A stretch of DNA of 64,000 bases from contig NC_037316.1 in assembly GCF_000143535.2 (NCBI RefSeq), forward strand, positions 1,426,001 to 1,490,000, read 5' to 3'. Source of the DNA: Botrytis cinerea B05.10. Taxonomy: Eukaryota > Ascomycota > Leotiomycetes > Helotiales > Sclerotiniaceae. A program made the position numbers and the translations under genes. The notes beneath the pieces are model-generated. The model did no database searches and was not told where the DNA came from. It saw nothing but the letters and a program-made list of their open reading frames with translations. Shown here piece after piece: positions 1-12,684 of the stretch; position 1 is the first letter of the stretch; each line of letters starts with the position of its first letter.

Positions 1-925
1 ATAATGGCGAGCGAAGTTGGGGCTTCTTTCCCTGCTTTTGAATTCTGACACTGTACATACCATTTTCAGTGCCCAGATATTGAACATCGCTATTGTCGTT
101 TGAGATTCTTGGGGCTAGACTTTGTGCACGAGAATAACTATGACGTTTTTTTTTCTTGGGTGCACCGACTAGTTCGCGATTGGCTTTTGAACTTTCTTGA
201 CGACTTCGGCCAGCTGTTCTATGAGCATCTGTACCAGATGACATAGATCCGTAGGTTGACTCCTCCCTCATGCGCCTCTTAGTTTGAGCATTGTTAGGTG
301 AAAAGACACTTGGCTCTTTGTCGAACTGCCGGTTGTAATCTTTCATTGTAACATAACCTTGGTCCTCATACAAGTCTCTTGCAAGCGAATGACTACGGGC
401 GACCGATGTTCTGCTAACTGCTGAGGTGTTTTTGAAACTTTCATACTCTTCGAAAACATCATTTGCAACACTCTTATATCGAGCGTCATTGCGGGCAACG
501 GATTCATTGCGAGACCGCGGGATCGCTGAGATGTGATCATATATAACCTCCTCTACGTTTGTTGTGCGGCCACGTTCAATTCGATTTGGGTGTTCACTCT
601 GATGTCGCTTCCGTCTGTCCTTCGCAGGTTGAGCGGGACTTGTCACCCTTTTATTATTAATCTGTGGTTGTTGCAAGACGACAGGATATTCATCAGATGA
701 GCTTCCATCGTCTGAAAAGTCTTGATAAAGCTTCATGGGCGCGATCAGACCTCTGAGTTGTGAATGAGATGTTTTTGGTTGTTCGTAGTATTGATGCTGC
801 GGGTCCGGTTGTGCCTTAGAGTGATGAGATGTTTCTCTCTTGAATCGAGGCTGAGATTGGTTCCTAGAACTACCACTTGGCAAGGGATCAGGATCCCATG
901 TATCGTCAAGCTCCATTTTCGACAT
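1..925 (-). CDS. Hypothetical low-complexity, probably nuclear protein (3' end outside window)
   Basis: One reading frame stays open from a start codon at 925 to the left edge of the window, giving about 308 residues with no stop. The protein begins MSKMELDDTWDPDPLP. It is hydrophilic and rich in Ser, Arg, Asp and Gln, with no membrane segment. A basic run PKKKKRHS near residue 265 looks like a nuclear localisation signal. I do not recognise the family. The ATG at 925 was chosen because it lies just downstream of a pyrimidine-rich leader (about 930-1130, minus strand) typical of fungal 5' UTRs; an in-frame Met at 916 is the alternative. Two good donor sites further upstream on the same strand suggest that the leader is spliced. 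Function is unknown. Confidence 0.6.
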   Translation of the reverse strand, partial: MSKMELDDTWDPDPLPSGSSRNQSQPRFKRETSHHSKAQPDPQHQYYEQPKTSHSQLRGLIAPMKLYQDFSDDGSSSDEYPVVLQQPQINNKRVTSPAQPAKDRRKRHQSEHPNRIERGRTTNVEEVIYDHISAIPRSRNESVARNDARYKSVANDVFEEYESFKNTSAVSRTSVARSHSLARDLYEDQGYVTMKDYNRQFDKEPSVFSPNNAQTKRRMREESTYGSMSSGTDAHRTAGRSRQESSKANRELVGAPKKKKRHSYSRAQSLAPRISNDNSDVQYLGTENGMYSVRIQKQGKKPQLRSPL

Positions 926-3269
926 CAAATTCTTCAGAAGATTGTTGAAAGATGAAAGCGTCAGTGATGTAGATATGAAGTGATGAAGTATAAGGGTAAC
1001 TGGAAGCCGAAAAGGATAAGGGAGCTAAGTTTATTGGATCTGACAGGTCGTCAGTGAAAATTCACAATAAATTTCGAACGTTTGAAAGTTGTTGTGTTGA
1101 ATAAGTGCGGGGTAAAATCTATGTGTAAAGATGAACGAAGGGGGGTAGAAGGCTGGAAGGAGGGGAAGTCAGGGATGCAACTCGAGAAGCATGATCAAGA
1201 CTTCATTGAATAATATAAATAGGTACTTCGAGACGAAGAGAATAGAGGGTGAGTTGCATTCTTTTGGCTTTTGATAAAGAAAAATACTTACCCTGATTCT
1301 GGTGATACTATGTGGTTGTTGTTGCATTGTGGAAAGTGAGGCGACAGGCTTATAGTATCAAGATTTTAGAAAGAAGACTAATATACCTTGACTAGTGTGA
1401 CGACCAGCGCCCCCCAATAGGATATAATAGTTATGAAGAGTAGCACGTGGCCTGAGAATTATGTAGTTTGAATAGAGCTGATGTGAAAATTTAGATCAAA
1501 AAGTTATAAAGAGAAGAGAGAAAATTGCAAGAGAGGCAGACCTCGAATAAGCCCACAGTTCCTTTAAGTGAATTAAACGAGATTCGGCTAGGTGAATACA
1601 TGTATGTCAATGTAGATGACTCAAAACACCTTCAGAAGATCACTTACCCCGCTCCTCAACAAAAATATTTTTTCAGATGAAGCTCACAAGGTCAGAATGG
1701 GTGAAGAAAAGTGGCAATCTTGAGAAAATTATACTTGAGAATATTCATTAAGGCTCGTTTCAGTGAATGGAGAATGAAGTTGCCATAGATCACCAACTAA
1801 TAATATTGATACACTCACAAATGTGAGTGAGGAGAGAAGAGCGCTGGAGCCTATCGGCATAACAGAAGTATGCGGAATGGAATATCACTCGTCTGTCACT
1901 ATGGTAAAAGGTCAAAAAGTTAATCGTATCATCTTTGGTGTATACTTCTCAAAATCAATCGTACTCTCCAACAATTTGGATTCAATACCTCACAGCAGGC
2001 TCCATGTACAAGAACTTGAAGGAAGGAATGCTTTAAATCTGCTCATCCAGAGAATTGATTAAGACTTTCGACAACAACTTGAAAGTTGAGTGAGAGTTGA
2101 GTGAGAGTTGAATTTGTACTGCATAAGTATTCATCTGATTGGTTTCTAAAATCCATAACATGAACGTAAGAAAAGTGTGCCTAGTTATATTTCAATACTC
2201 ATTGATATACATAAACTTTCTTCATTCCCAGCCATCCATATACTTACAAAATATCTCAAAAGTACTATGCCTGAGTGAACGAAGCTTGCACCCCAATTGT
2301 TCAATATACCAAAGCAAATGATGCGAAGAGGAGGAGATCCAGTTGACGACGCACACTTATCGAAACACGGAGTTGTACTCTAGATATCAGGCCCTATAAT
2401 TATCCATACCAACACAATCAATCTCCGAATTTGTTTTTCCAAGAGTCTGTTTCACCTCGACTCATCCTGCTTCAAGCAGGCTGATTCATACCAATGCCTC
2501 AGATGAGATAAGATTCGATTAGGACCCGAGCAAGAAGATCCGTTTTCTCTACTAAGATTAGTCCTTTTTCATAGCACAATCAAAGTGGTACTCTTGAAAG
2601 ATTTCTAATGACGAACAAAAAAACCATTGCAAATCCAGCCTAAAATCCGAAAATTTCAGAGCTCCAACTTCCGAAAGTGTTGTTCTGATTGTGATCACGT
2701 GACCAAATTAATATCTTCAGGCTTCTTGGATATATCCACGAAGATCAGACGTGCAACAAAACAACTCGGTCATGAGACGGGTCTAGAATATATGATTGGA
2801 CCAAGGCAGGTGACTCGGCCGACATAAAATCCGGCCAATCATAGTAATTTGTCCAATTCACGTTCTCGATATTCCAGCATTTTTGTATCTCACGTTGGAC
2901 AACGATTGCCGAGTTATCATACGGAAATGCTAGCGAGTACCGTTTCTTGAGCACTGTTTGGACATTGGAAAGTTTAGCAGAAGCTCTCTTTGGAGATTCC
3001 GCAAGATGAGGAGTCGTGATCTTTGCCTCGACCAATGGCAAGGTAGGAGAGGAGCTACTTGGATTAGCCAAACTTATCATGAACATAAAAACTGTGAAAT
3101 ATCGCAAAGCAATGATACATTGTGAAATAAAAACTTCTACAGAATCATTATACAAAGTCGTTGAGTTATTTAGGTTAACAGTTGCCTGCCTTGGCATCAA
3201 CACATCATCACAGTATCTTGACCGTGGCCTTGACAAAAATGGTATCTTATTCAATACAGTGCTAATTAA
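926..3269. other. Intergenic region, probable 5' leader sequences, no supported gene
   Basis: The first 200 bases look like the 5' UTR of the edge gene. On the minus strand an ATG at 1327 is followed 12 codons later by a consensus donor GTAAGT, and another GTAAGTG lies near 1647. These may mark non-coding upstream exons. A short tandem repeat of a GAGAGTTGAGT-like unit sits near 2086-2112. The remainder to the DBP9 stop codon holds only short, unconvincing open frames. Confidence 0.5.
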
Positions 3270-5194
3270 TTACTTCTTTGACTTCGCCTTGAAAGTCTTC
3301 AAAGGGTCTGATTTCCTTCCTTTTCCTCGTCCCTTCGCCTTGTTAGCTGCCCTAGCTTTTCTAATTCTATTTTCTGTCGTCTTGTGCATTCCCACGAATC
3401 CAACATCTCCACCAGTGATTCCTTTCTTGCCTTCTTTTGGGAGGAGATAATCCGGCACATGCTTCAAATGTGCTTGTACTCTGGCGGGTCGTAATTCCCC
3501 ATCGTGGCGAAGATGGTACAAGTCGCCTGGGTTCTCTTCAAAATGGCGTTTGAGCTTGTCACTCTTCATTAATTCTTGTCTAATTTCTCGAGTTTTGGCT
3601 TCCTGGACCGCAATGCTTGTAACAGCTCGTAGTGCATCACCCATTCTGTATCGGAAAGCATCCACTTGCTTCATGTCAAAATTATATGGTTTAACCTCCT
3701 TGCCCTTCTTTGCTTGATGCTTGACAATCTTCGCCAAAACTTTCTCATCATTTTTCGCCGATTCAATGCTAGTAGGTTTGTGTTTTCGGTATTGTTCAGA
3801 TGGGATAACGAATGATAGCGCCATTCCTGTTTGGCCTGCTCGAGCGGTTCGACCAATTCTGTGGGTGTAGGATTTGGATGATGTTGGAAGATCGAAATTA
3901 AGAACACAGGCAACATTCTTGAAGTCAATTCCTCGCGATACTCCGTATTCTTTGTCCTTCTTTCCCGTCTTTTGCTTCTTCTTCGAGGGTTGCTTAGTTT
4001 CTTTCTTTGCATCCTTTGCGTCTTCTTTCTCTTCGTCAGCATCATCCGCTTCAACCTCTTCCGCATCCCCAGATTTGGGTTCGTCCTCATCTCCCAGAAC
4101 TTCGTGCTCATCCGAAGCAATGATGATATCATAAACGTTCTTGTTGAATTCTTCGACGACATGGATACGTGAGTTGACAGGTAATTGTGAGTTGAGAATA
4201 CAGCTTCTTGTTCCGAATTGTTCCAAAAATAACTTCAATCGATAACATCTATCGATGTCACCAACAAATATGATGCATTTTCCTTTTATAAGTTTCAATT
4301 TGAATATGACATATGTTAGGAGGAACTTCTCGTCTTCGGCGCATCTGTTACTTGTTAGCATCGATATCGTACAAAGAATTTGGAGAGATCTTACTTCACA
4401 ACGAATTGGCTAACACCCTCTCCCTCATCCTCTGCTTCCTCCAATTTCAATACCTCAGGGTTCCTACAGAACAGGCCTTTCAAAGTTTCAACCTCACTCG
4501 TCAATGTAGCGCTCATTAGAACAGTTTGAACACCCTTGGGCATGATTTTTGCAACATTTTGCAAATCCTCGTCATAACCATAAGATAAAACCAAATCAGC
4601 TTCATCAATTACCATGTGTGTAAGATTTGCGAGGGAAAGTGCAGAGGTGTTGGCGTTCAAAGAAGCTCTCGCAGGTGTTGCAATTACGATATCTGGCGAG
4701 TCTGCAAGAAGTGATCGTTGAACTGCGTCAGAAACTCGCTGGGTGAGGTTGACAGCTCGGACATCTTTCGCGCAGAATGCTGTAAAAGATTCAACGGTTT
4801 TGTAGACTTGATCTGCAAGTTCTCGAGTAGGTACAAGAATAAGAGCGGTTGTGCATTGAGTGGATGAAAGCTAGAACGATCAGTCTATGTAATTCCTTCG
4901 TAAGACGATTGGAACTCATACCTCCTTCCTCTTTAATATCGAATGAAGTATTGGCAGTAAGTAAGCAGCAGTTTTTCCAGATCCAGTCTTTGCTCTAGCT
5001 AAGATATCGCGTCCTTCCAATGTGAGCGGAATTGCTTTGCTTTGTACGAGTGTTGGTGATTGAAAGTTTTGCTTTGCGATTCCTTGAAGTAGGCGCGCAT
5101 CCAGTCCCAAACTAGCAAAAGTGACATTCTCTTTTATGGCATCGGATCCTTCTGTTGGTACAGGAACATCATTGGCATCAAGTTTGCGCTTCAT
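3270..5194 (-). CDS. DBP9: ATP-dependent RNA helicase Dbp9 (DEAD-box, 60S ribosome biogenesis)
   Basis: Exons are 5194-4922, 4870-4395 and 4344-3270, giving 607 residues, close to the usual Dbp9/DDX56 length. DEAD-box motifs appear in order: Q-motif region ([14 protein letters not shown]), Walker [23 protein letters not shown] (VIDEAD), SAT, SRGIDF and [14 protein letters not shown] Lys/Glu/Asp-rich insertion sits between the helicase C-terminal motifs, as is characteristic of Dbp9, and the C-terminus is basic (KGRGKGRK). The family unwinds pre-rRNA in the nucleolus during 27S processing and large-subunit assembly. The start at 5194 gives the conserved [13 protein letters not shown] beginning; an upstream in-frame ATG at 5245 adds 17 hydrophobic residues that do not fit a helicase. 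Both introns have GT-AG ends and short fungal lengths (51 and 50 nt). Confidence 0.95.
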
Positions 5195-5744
5195 GGTTGG
5201 TTTGGTGATTATGGAAATAAAATGATAGAAAAAGTTGTTTCTCAAAGTTCAATTTGCTTGGACATGAAATTATTTTTGCAACTTATCAGAAGCGGAGCAG
5301 TCGATAAGGATATTATGTAAGCAACGTCTCTCACGAACGTTGGGAATAATTCATACCACCATATGCGCATGGCATCGTCCACACGAATATATCATGCGCC
5401 TAGTTGGTTGGTTGTTGTGATCATATATCATTGAACATTTGAAGGGCAAGATAATCGCGCATATGAGGGATCACCTTTTTATGTTCAATGTGCCCTCCTC
5501 TCAAATGCATTGAAGCTATTCCGAGATCAAGGTTTATATGTGGTGGATTCATCACACAGTTCTTTGGCTATGTTTAAATCAACGCTTTGCATTCGAGGTG
5601 GAATCTATCTTAAGCCCTCTAGTTTAGGAAGCTATTAGAATGTCCAGTCTTTGGAAGTTGATTGGTAGTAGTACTGCCATCATCAATTCGCCAGAATATT
5701 GAGTTGATGTTCTCCATCAAGCTTTTCATGCTCATCAGAATCCC
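5195..5744. other. Intergenic spacer
   Basis: AT-rich spacer between the DBP9 start and the 3' end of the next minus-strand gene. It should contain the DBP9 promoter. No coding or RNA feature recognised. Confidence 0.5.
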
Positions 5745-6358
5745 TCAGCTTGCCAAAGTCCAAACCCTCCCAGCCATCTTCTCATCCTCGGGCAACGTAA
5801 CCCATCCAGCAACAACCCATGTCCGACCCCAATCGATCCGCATAGCAACTCTCTGACACCATCGCTTTTGCGCCTGTCCAATATTCGTGCCATTATTCCA
5901 GCACACCTTTCCCATGATTTCCACCACCCTATCTAAATCATTGACTTTTCCTAGCCAATGTACATCTGCTCTTTCCACCTGTTTTGCTCTTTTTTCCGCC
6001 GCGATGTTTGTTTTTCTATATGGCTTTCCCTCAAGTCTACCGGTAGTACCAGGTGCACATCCGATGTAGATTGTGGTAGATGCGTCCATAGGACCGCTGC
6101 CCCATCTTGGACGGTAGCCAACTAAAGCAATTAAAGAGTTGGGTGATCAGCAGCTGCACCACGTGAGAATTCTAGGGCAAAGTCGCGAAGGAAAGAAGTT
6201 TACTCACGAGCGTAGGATGATGGGCTACGAGAATTTTTGGTTGGAGAATAAAAACGAATGTAATAGAGTTGGTAAGGTGAGGATGTCGATTCGACAGATG
6301 ATGGGATGTTGAGATCTCCAAGGCCAGTCTTAGTTGGCTGCGGCGCTGTACTTGACAT
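5745..6358 (-). CDS. Unrecognised two-exon protein, 175 aa
   Basis: Exon 1 is 6358-6208 and exon 2 is 6121-5745. Splicing at GTGAGTA...CTTTAG keeps the frame and yields 175 residues. The protein begins MSSTAPQPTKTGLGDLNIP, continues into a Tyr-rich segment (YQLYYIRFYSP), and then has a globular C-terminal part ending RIDWGRTWVVAGWVTLPEDEK and a short tail. It has Trp- and Arg-rich stretches, no signal peptide and no membrane segment. I do not recognise a family. The start was chosen as the first Met after an in-frame stop upstream. A short upstream ORF begins at about 6632 (MAPFLRPGYGIA), which may be a leader or a separate 5' exon. Confidence 0.65.
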
Positions 6359-7628
6359 GACGAAGGTTGCAGATTCTTGCAGATGCTTTGCTAGAAACGA
6401 GCGATTTCTAGAGACTTCTCCAAGTTCTTGGAGAACTTCTTAGAATGAGCTCTTTTGCACGTTGGTCTTTCTGCAAAAGATATGCGGAGGATTTATGACT
6501 TACTAAAGAGCTTCTGTTGACCAAATCTCGAGCTGGTTTTTTTGAGTTGTCAGTGTCTAAGAGGTTATCCAATGAAGAACAGAAAGCCTACCGAGAAGCA
6601 ATGCCATAGCCAGGTCTCAAGAATGGCGCCATGATAAATCAATTTCTGAAATCGAGTCATCAAACCTTCCCGTTTCACCTACTATAATTTTAACCCCTTT
6701 CAGGTGGAATTATGTATCCCTAATGTCTGACCCAACAGTAGGGCAAACTGTTCTTGGTGTAATTCGTGTTCTCGAAATTTACGAAAATTTCCCATGCTCT
6801 CCCAGTAGAAGAATGGAATGATTATGCAATTCATGAAGGATCTCTTATATAGTGATCAATCCTTGCCTCAAAAACGAAAATGTGTTGATAGTATCAAGTG
6901 GAAACGGTGATATGCACATATGAGTCTCGCCTGAACACAGTTTTCTAATTTCTAAGAAGTCGAGTAATCAAGAAACAATCATAAATCCGCTGACGCGAGT
7001 GTGCTCGTGAGTTCAATTCACAAGGCCATGGTTCTGATACTTACAAATTTATCTCCTTTTATGATCATGAATTATTTGCTCCATTCAGATGTTTAGATCG
7101 AGATGGCAAAGATCCTGATTCGTAAAGGATTTCTTTGTGAATCGGGTGGATATTTTAGAGTACTTCGTTTGATGAAACCTCCCCAACGTTGGATCACCTT
7201 CCAGAAAAATTCTAAGAAGTAGGCTGGAAGCCTCAATTAATATTTGAATAACAATCTAAAAAAAACCTTTTGGAATATTAACAACCAGGTACTCTAATAC
7301 CGTGGTCAACACAAGTTCTATCGAGGGATATAGTACGCGAAAGAAATTGATGCAGAATATGCATGGCATGCAGCCGCACATTCGACCTACATTCGACCTA
7401 CATTCGACCTACATTCTAACTCCAGAGAGCATAGAACGCTTCAATTTGACAGGTGTCAAATTTCCATGCGCAGACACAAGAACATAGTTTTCGTTCTCCC
7501 TCACATCATCTTGTTAATTATATGTATGTTTTTGATCACTCAAAAAGAAAAAGCCCCAACACTCCAGAAAATACACAAACCCACCCGCACAAAGCAAACA
7601 ACATCTCCTATCAAGAAAGCCATTCAAA
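6359..7628. other. Divergent intergenic region with a short tandem repeat
   Basis: Spacer between the divergently transcribed 175-aa gene and the RING-type gene. It contains an 11-bp unit (ATTCGACCTAC) repeated slightly more than three times at about 7380-7417. No gene recognised; it should hold both promoters. Confidence 0.5.
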
Positions 7629-8889
7629 ATGGCAAGATGGGATGCTCGAGAGACCTTCTCCATCGACCCGAAAGTCACGCCGCGATTCAACTGCGTGGGC
7701 ATAGCTGTATCCGAGAATCGCGAATGCCTCAACCCTATTGGCAAACCGAAACGCATCACAGCAGCTAGATTACTGGATGAGCTTTCAGCATTGCCTATTT
7801 CTGGACCAGGCTATAATGAAAGACGGCTAAAACAAATGATAGAAGAGCTCCTTTTTGAAGTGCTTTGTTGTAGACACAAAGATGGCGGAGGACACTCTCA
7901 AATGGAAAGAGTAAAAAGAGATTGGTGGGGCAAGATTGAGATGGAGCAAGCAGCGATTAGAAATGATGGAGGACAACAGCCGGCGCAGATTATACAGCGA
8001 AGGAGGGAATACAGACCTTTTGCGAACGTGGAGCCAGCTGCTGCTGAATGGGCTCTTCAGCCCCTCGAAGTGAATTTTATGGGAATCGCGGGTCGAATCC
8101 AGGTTCTAGAGAAACGTATTGCGCGCGATGGGGCGGAGAGAGCGGAATTGATGGTGCGGGCAGAGGAAAGGAGGAGACTATATGAGAGAATACGAGAGGA
8201 CGAGAGGCGAGCAAGAGAGAGGGAGATGCGAGAAGCAGCAATGCGGCAAAGAGAAGAGGAGAGACGACGAGAAGACGAGAGGATACAAAGAGAGAGGGAG
8301 ATGCGAGAAGCAGCAATGCGGCAAAGAGAAGAGGAGAGACGACGAGAAGCCGAGAGGATGCAAAGAGAGAGGGAGATACGAGAAGCCGAGAGAATTCAAA
8401 GAGAGAGACAACTGGAAGCGAATAGGATACGCGAAGAAATAGAAGAATTGATGAGGATGGATAGAGAATTTGCGTTTAGACTGGCAAGAGAAGAAGAGGA
8501 GGAAGAAGAAGCACAACAACGAGCAGACCGACGGGCATTGTGGAGGGTCGAGAATAGATGGCAGGCGCAAATATTATATCCTGTTGCAGCACCGCAACTA
8601 TTTTGGCGTCGTCCTGCTCAACGCGAAGTCCGGCGCAGGCCTCTCGGCGATTGTTATTCCTGCCTTGAACTCATCCGCCGAAATGAAGACGCGGATTGGT
8701 GTCGTGCGGAGTGTGGACAGAATATTTGTCACGGATGCCTTGTGGAGTGGAGGAGAAATCATGTGGGGAGACAACTTACATGTGGTTTCTGGTATTTTAT
8801 TCTTTTGTTTTCTTTCCTGATTTTTGTGAGCAAAATAACTAATTTTAATATATGACAGTCGAGCAGTTTGGAAATTTGAGGACGCATAA
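7629..8889 (+). CDS. Coiled-coil protein with C-terminal RING-type zinc finger
   Basis: Exon 1 is 7629-8791 and exon 2 is 8859-8889, giving 397 residues. The unspliced frame would end in a hydrophobic tail that is intron sequence. Splicing GTATTT...GACAG restores a final Cys pair (LTCGFCRAVW), the expected last ligand pair of a RING finger. The finger spans about residues 345-393: CYSC, then WCRAEC, ICHGC and CGFC. Residues about 170-300 are a highly charged Arg/Glu coiled coil (repeated REREMREAAMRQREEERRRE). RING proteins of this kind usually act as E3 ubiquitin ligases; that role is inferred. The N-terminal third is unrecognised. A 75-bp near-perfect tandem duplication lies inside the coiled coil. 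Confidence 0.8.
8221..8370 (+). repeat. 75-bp tandem duplication within the coiled-coil coding region
   Basis: Two consecutive copies of a 75-bp unit encode 25 residues each (EMREAAMRQREEERRRE... repeated), with a few substitutions and a degenerate third partial copy. The period is a multiple of three, so the frame and the heptad-like charge pattern are kept. Confidence 0.75.
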
Positions 8890-11800
8890 GAAGCTAGCAA
8901 TGCAAAACTTGGACATTGAACTTCTAGTTGGCGTTGAGAAGTATGTTAGATTTTAACACGGGAGTTTATGTTTCATTGAGAAAAGAGAGATGGTCTGATG
9001 GAGAAATTGCATTGAAATGAATAATTTTAGTCCTCATCCCAAATTTGTGGTTTGAAGCATGATTATCCGGCTCACTTCTCATCTCATGGAGTTTTAAATT
9101 ATCAAAAATTCAGTATTCTGTTATAAGGTGTTATCATTCTGAAGCTCTGATGCTTGCTATAAAATAACGAAGTAGTGTACCATTGACCAACCTCAGCATT
9201 GTTTCCCGCAACTGACAGTCTCTCATGACTTGAACAAGCAATATTGGCTATCGTATGAAGAGAAACATTTACATAATGGTAAACTGCTGGAAGTTGAAAC
9301 GGGAGAGTCTGAAGTTTCTTGGCAGGGGTGAATAGAGAGGGTTGACAGGAGCGCCCCCAAGCATTGGCAAATAGCCTTGTGGAAATGATGAAAAAACAAT
9401 TGATATCGTTTTGGAAGTTTTGAGATGGGGAGACGAAGGCTTTTAGTAGTGGAGAGGGGTGAACATCTTGAGGATTTGGATATGTGGGTGTATGAATGGC
9501 CTTCAAAATTGTTGTCGCGAAAAGAAGTGTTGAAATTAGATTAGGGAGGTGTAGATGGCTTGGCGTGATGTAGTGCTTTCTTTTTTGGGCTGCCTAGTCT
9601 TGACTTACTACTCAAACATACTCCAACTTGCAAAATAAAGATATCGGAATGTTTTGATGATAGTCACAATATGGCAAAGTGCTAGATGCATCTTTACTAA
9701 GGCATGACCATGGTACTGTCGCGCTTAGGTATTCGCACCAACTCAGCCCAGAGTGTATCTCTCGAGTCATTAGAGACCAATATGAGAACAGACAATTTGA
9801 CTTATGAAAGATTCCCAGCATTTAGCTAGTAGATATCCCTTCGCCACAACCGTATTCGAGATACTAAATAGGTCAAGCACGAAATGTTTCCACTTCCTAC
9901 CACTCGGACACTCCCCCCAGTGCCATGATCAGCTGAATTCCCCGATTCTAAAAACGATCTCGGTCTTGCCACCGGACGAACAGAAGAAATGCATGAATAG
10001 AGTTCCTTAAACGAAGCTTCAATTTGACTGATCTACTCGAGACATCTAGGAAGAACCTCGAACTGAGTACTTGTGGCTGTGCGATCAGATTGTTATGCGA
10101 CAGACAGGGCACGTGCAGTGGGGAACCTGGACTTTGTTTGTTTCAATCTAGGAAGGATGCAAATATTATACGATAGCCCATGATGGTAACCTAGATTCCG
10201 GCTTGGGAGAGTAAAAAGAGTCAAAGAAACGTAAAGGAGTCAAAGGAAAGTCCCCGTAGTGGGGAAGCTAATCAGTCTATAAGCGCGCTTATCTTGACAA
10301 CGATGAAGCATTTTCATCACTTGTAGGAGTCAGGCTTGTAGGATTGGGGCCATTTACGGCATTTCAAAATCATGATGACGATTTTGACCACCTATGATTC
10401 CTCAGTACCGGCCATACGCAAAATCTCCGAAATGTTATTCTTCAACAGTCGAGACGTGTGTTTCATGATCAGCTTAACCATCAGAGGTGAGGTTAATACC
10501 ATCCAATAAGGATTGATTGACACGATCGACAAATTCCCGAAGCAATTCTTCGGACGAGCAAGCATCTAGGTCAAAGGAACGAGAAACATTTGGGCATTTT
10601 CAACAAATAGATTCACGATACAATAAAAGACGTAATACTGGTATGTGAATTCTTCTTGGCGCCCAAAGATCAGGTGGTCGTGGGTCAAAGGATCCAAGAA
10701 TACGATCTACAGAGTCAAAAGTACTTTTGGGTTGTTCGTTAGTGGGTATTGTGGACTCTCAGTTGTCGTATACGATTGTGGCGGCAACCTGTCCAGTTGC
10801 AAGGAGAATTCATCATAAGCTAATTTGATTGGCTGGCCCCTGCCAAGATGTTTACTCCCAGCTCCCGTGTGGAGGTCTATTTGTGATAAAGGGGGGATTC
10901 CCATATCTTAGCGTATATGCAAGACGATTGGGTTTTTTTCACATAAAGGGAACTCATGAAAATCCAGGGGTTTGGGCTGCAGGAACAGAAACAAAAAGAT
11001 TTGGTTTGAATAACTGCATCATCACGTAATGGGTTTATGGACTGCTGGCTACCTATAGCCATGCAGGCTTCTTGCATACGCGCAACGGCAACGCATTACA
11101 ATCCAGATCGGTTTGTTGGTTCCAATTCCAAACGAAACGCTCTCTCAAGCCCAACGGATGGTGTGCAATCCATAGGTTCAACGCGATAGAATGCAAGAAA
11201 AACAGAATCATCCATTGCCAGTCCATGATTCAAAATATTGATTGGTGTCCTCCTCCTCCTGATCTCCGTACAAATTCGAATAATACCGATAAACCTGACT
11301 CTTCCATGCATTTTCTCTGCTCCTTGAGAACTGTGGATATTACCCAGGGGCCAATAAACCCAGAGATTTGCCCTTTCAGTGGCACAGCATGCACAGCATG
11401 AGGTTTCGCCATTAACCGAAGCAAGGTACAAGAGCCTATCAAATGCAATTTTCCCCTGCAGATTCTCAATCATTCAACGTCTGTGCTAACCACACAAACC
11501 ACATCCCATCTATACTGATTCAAAATCATCCACATTCATCCTAAAATGTACGGAGGGGTACCAATGCTTCAGATGTATTTCTTCTTCAATCACATAGCCA
11601 CTTCAACTGGCTATGTATTATGTCTATCCTTTTCCCTAGCCTTGCGAGAATGGGTCATCTAAATGTAGTGGACTTTAGATCCTCGAGACCCTTGAACTTC
11701 CCGGATGGGACGTTTGTCGACCAGGTAGAGACAGAAGATATGCGGGCAACCATGACCAATCAAGCCATGGCTTTCCGACCTTCCTTGCTGCAGTTTCTGG

Positions 11801-12684
11801 TCGAAGAGGTTCTTTTCACCCATGTCCCTTTTGGAGATATCTTGATCGACCCTCAGACTGAGGGATATAAGATGGACAGGCCCGTCCCACCTTGAATCAT
11901 CTCGGCATCCTTCTCTCATTTCCATCTCTCCTTCGAGCACTTGCTTCTTCCTTCAAAGGTTATTGACCTTTTGTTTGTAACATTCGTCTTCCATCTTTTC
12001 GAGTATTTCTATTTCTCAATTGTCTGTGACAAGAGAAAAATTTCAATACCACTACATTCCTTGAGACACTTTCAGCGAAAGAACGAATTCCATTCCTTTA
12101 TCGACACATTAAGAAGAATATCGAATTCTTTGACCTTGAAACAACAATCTTTTTGAAGGTACGTGGAAAAAAAGCTTGAATCTTTTCTTTATTTAAATCA
12201 TCTCATTGTGGAATCCTCTTGTGATTTCGGAAAGTCAATTGTGACTTTATTTATCAGTCTTTTGTTTCGTCGTCGTCGGATGAGACAATAGGGATTCGGT
12301 TACGCACCATTCTTGATTATTATTCTCCATTGAAGTGTCATTTGAGAGAGTGAATAATCTGAATAATCTGAATAATCTCCTGGAGTACTCTTCCTTCGCT
12401 TCATAACAATAAAGAATTGTTTAATCATTAATGTGATTCCATTTCCTATTGTACATTTCGAGAACAGTCAGCCTCCTCGAATAATATAAACTTGGCATTC
12501 CGACTGACCTCGATCTTTTTTCCTCATTCCAGATTATAACCACATCCATTCTCTACAAGTACAACACCATCTTTCGACTTTCACAACGATCTTTCAACCA
12601 CACAAATAGAGGAAATCTATACAACAACAAACTACCAAGATTTTTCCGTCAGGCACGATTAAAATCTTCAACCACTCATTCAAT
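8890..12684. other. Gene-poor region leading into the LPMO promoter
   Basis: About 3.8 kb with no convincing gene. Open frames at 9102-9506 and 11096-11473 on the minus strand lack family signatures and overlap open frames on the other strand. A triplicated GAATAATCT occurs at about 12351-12379. The last 200 bases look like the promoter and leader of the next gene: a TATAAA-type box near 12485 followed by a pyrimidine- and CAA-rich 5' leader. Confidence 0.5.

Noticed and set aside
2745..3254. 169-codon minus-strand frame just downstream of DBP9
   Set aside because: Overlaps an open frame on the other strand, lies in the expected DBP9 3' region and shows no family features; one hydrophobic stretch is not enough.
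6985..7025. tRNA-like GTTCAATTC element
   Set aside because: No acceptor stem or D-arm can be paired around it.
11096..11473. 125-codon minus-strand frame with several Cys
   Set aside because: Overlaps another open frame on the same strand and a plus-strand frame; composition not convincing.
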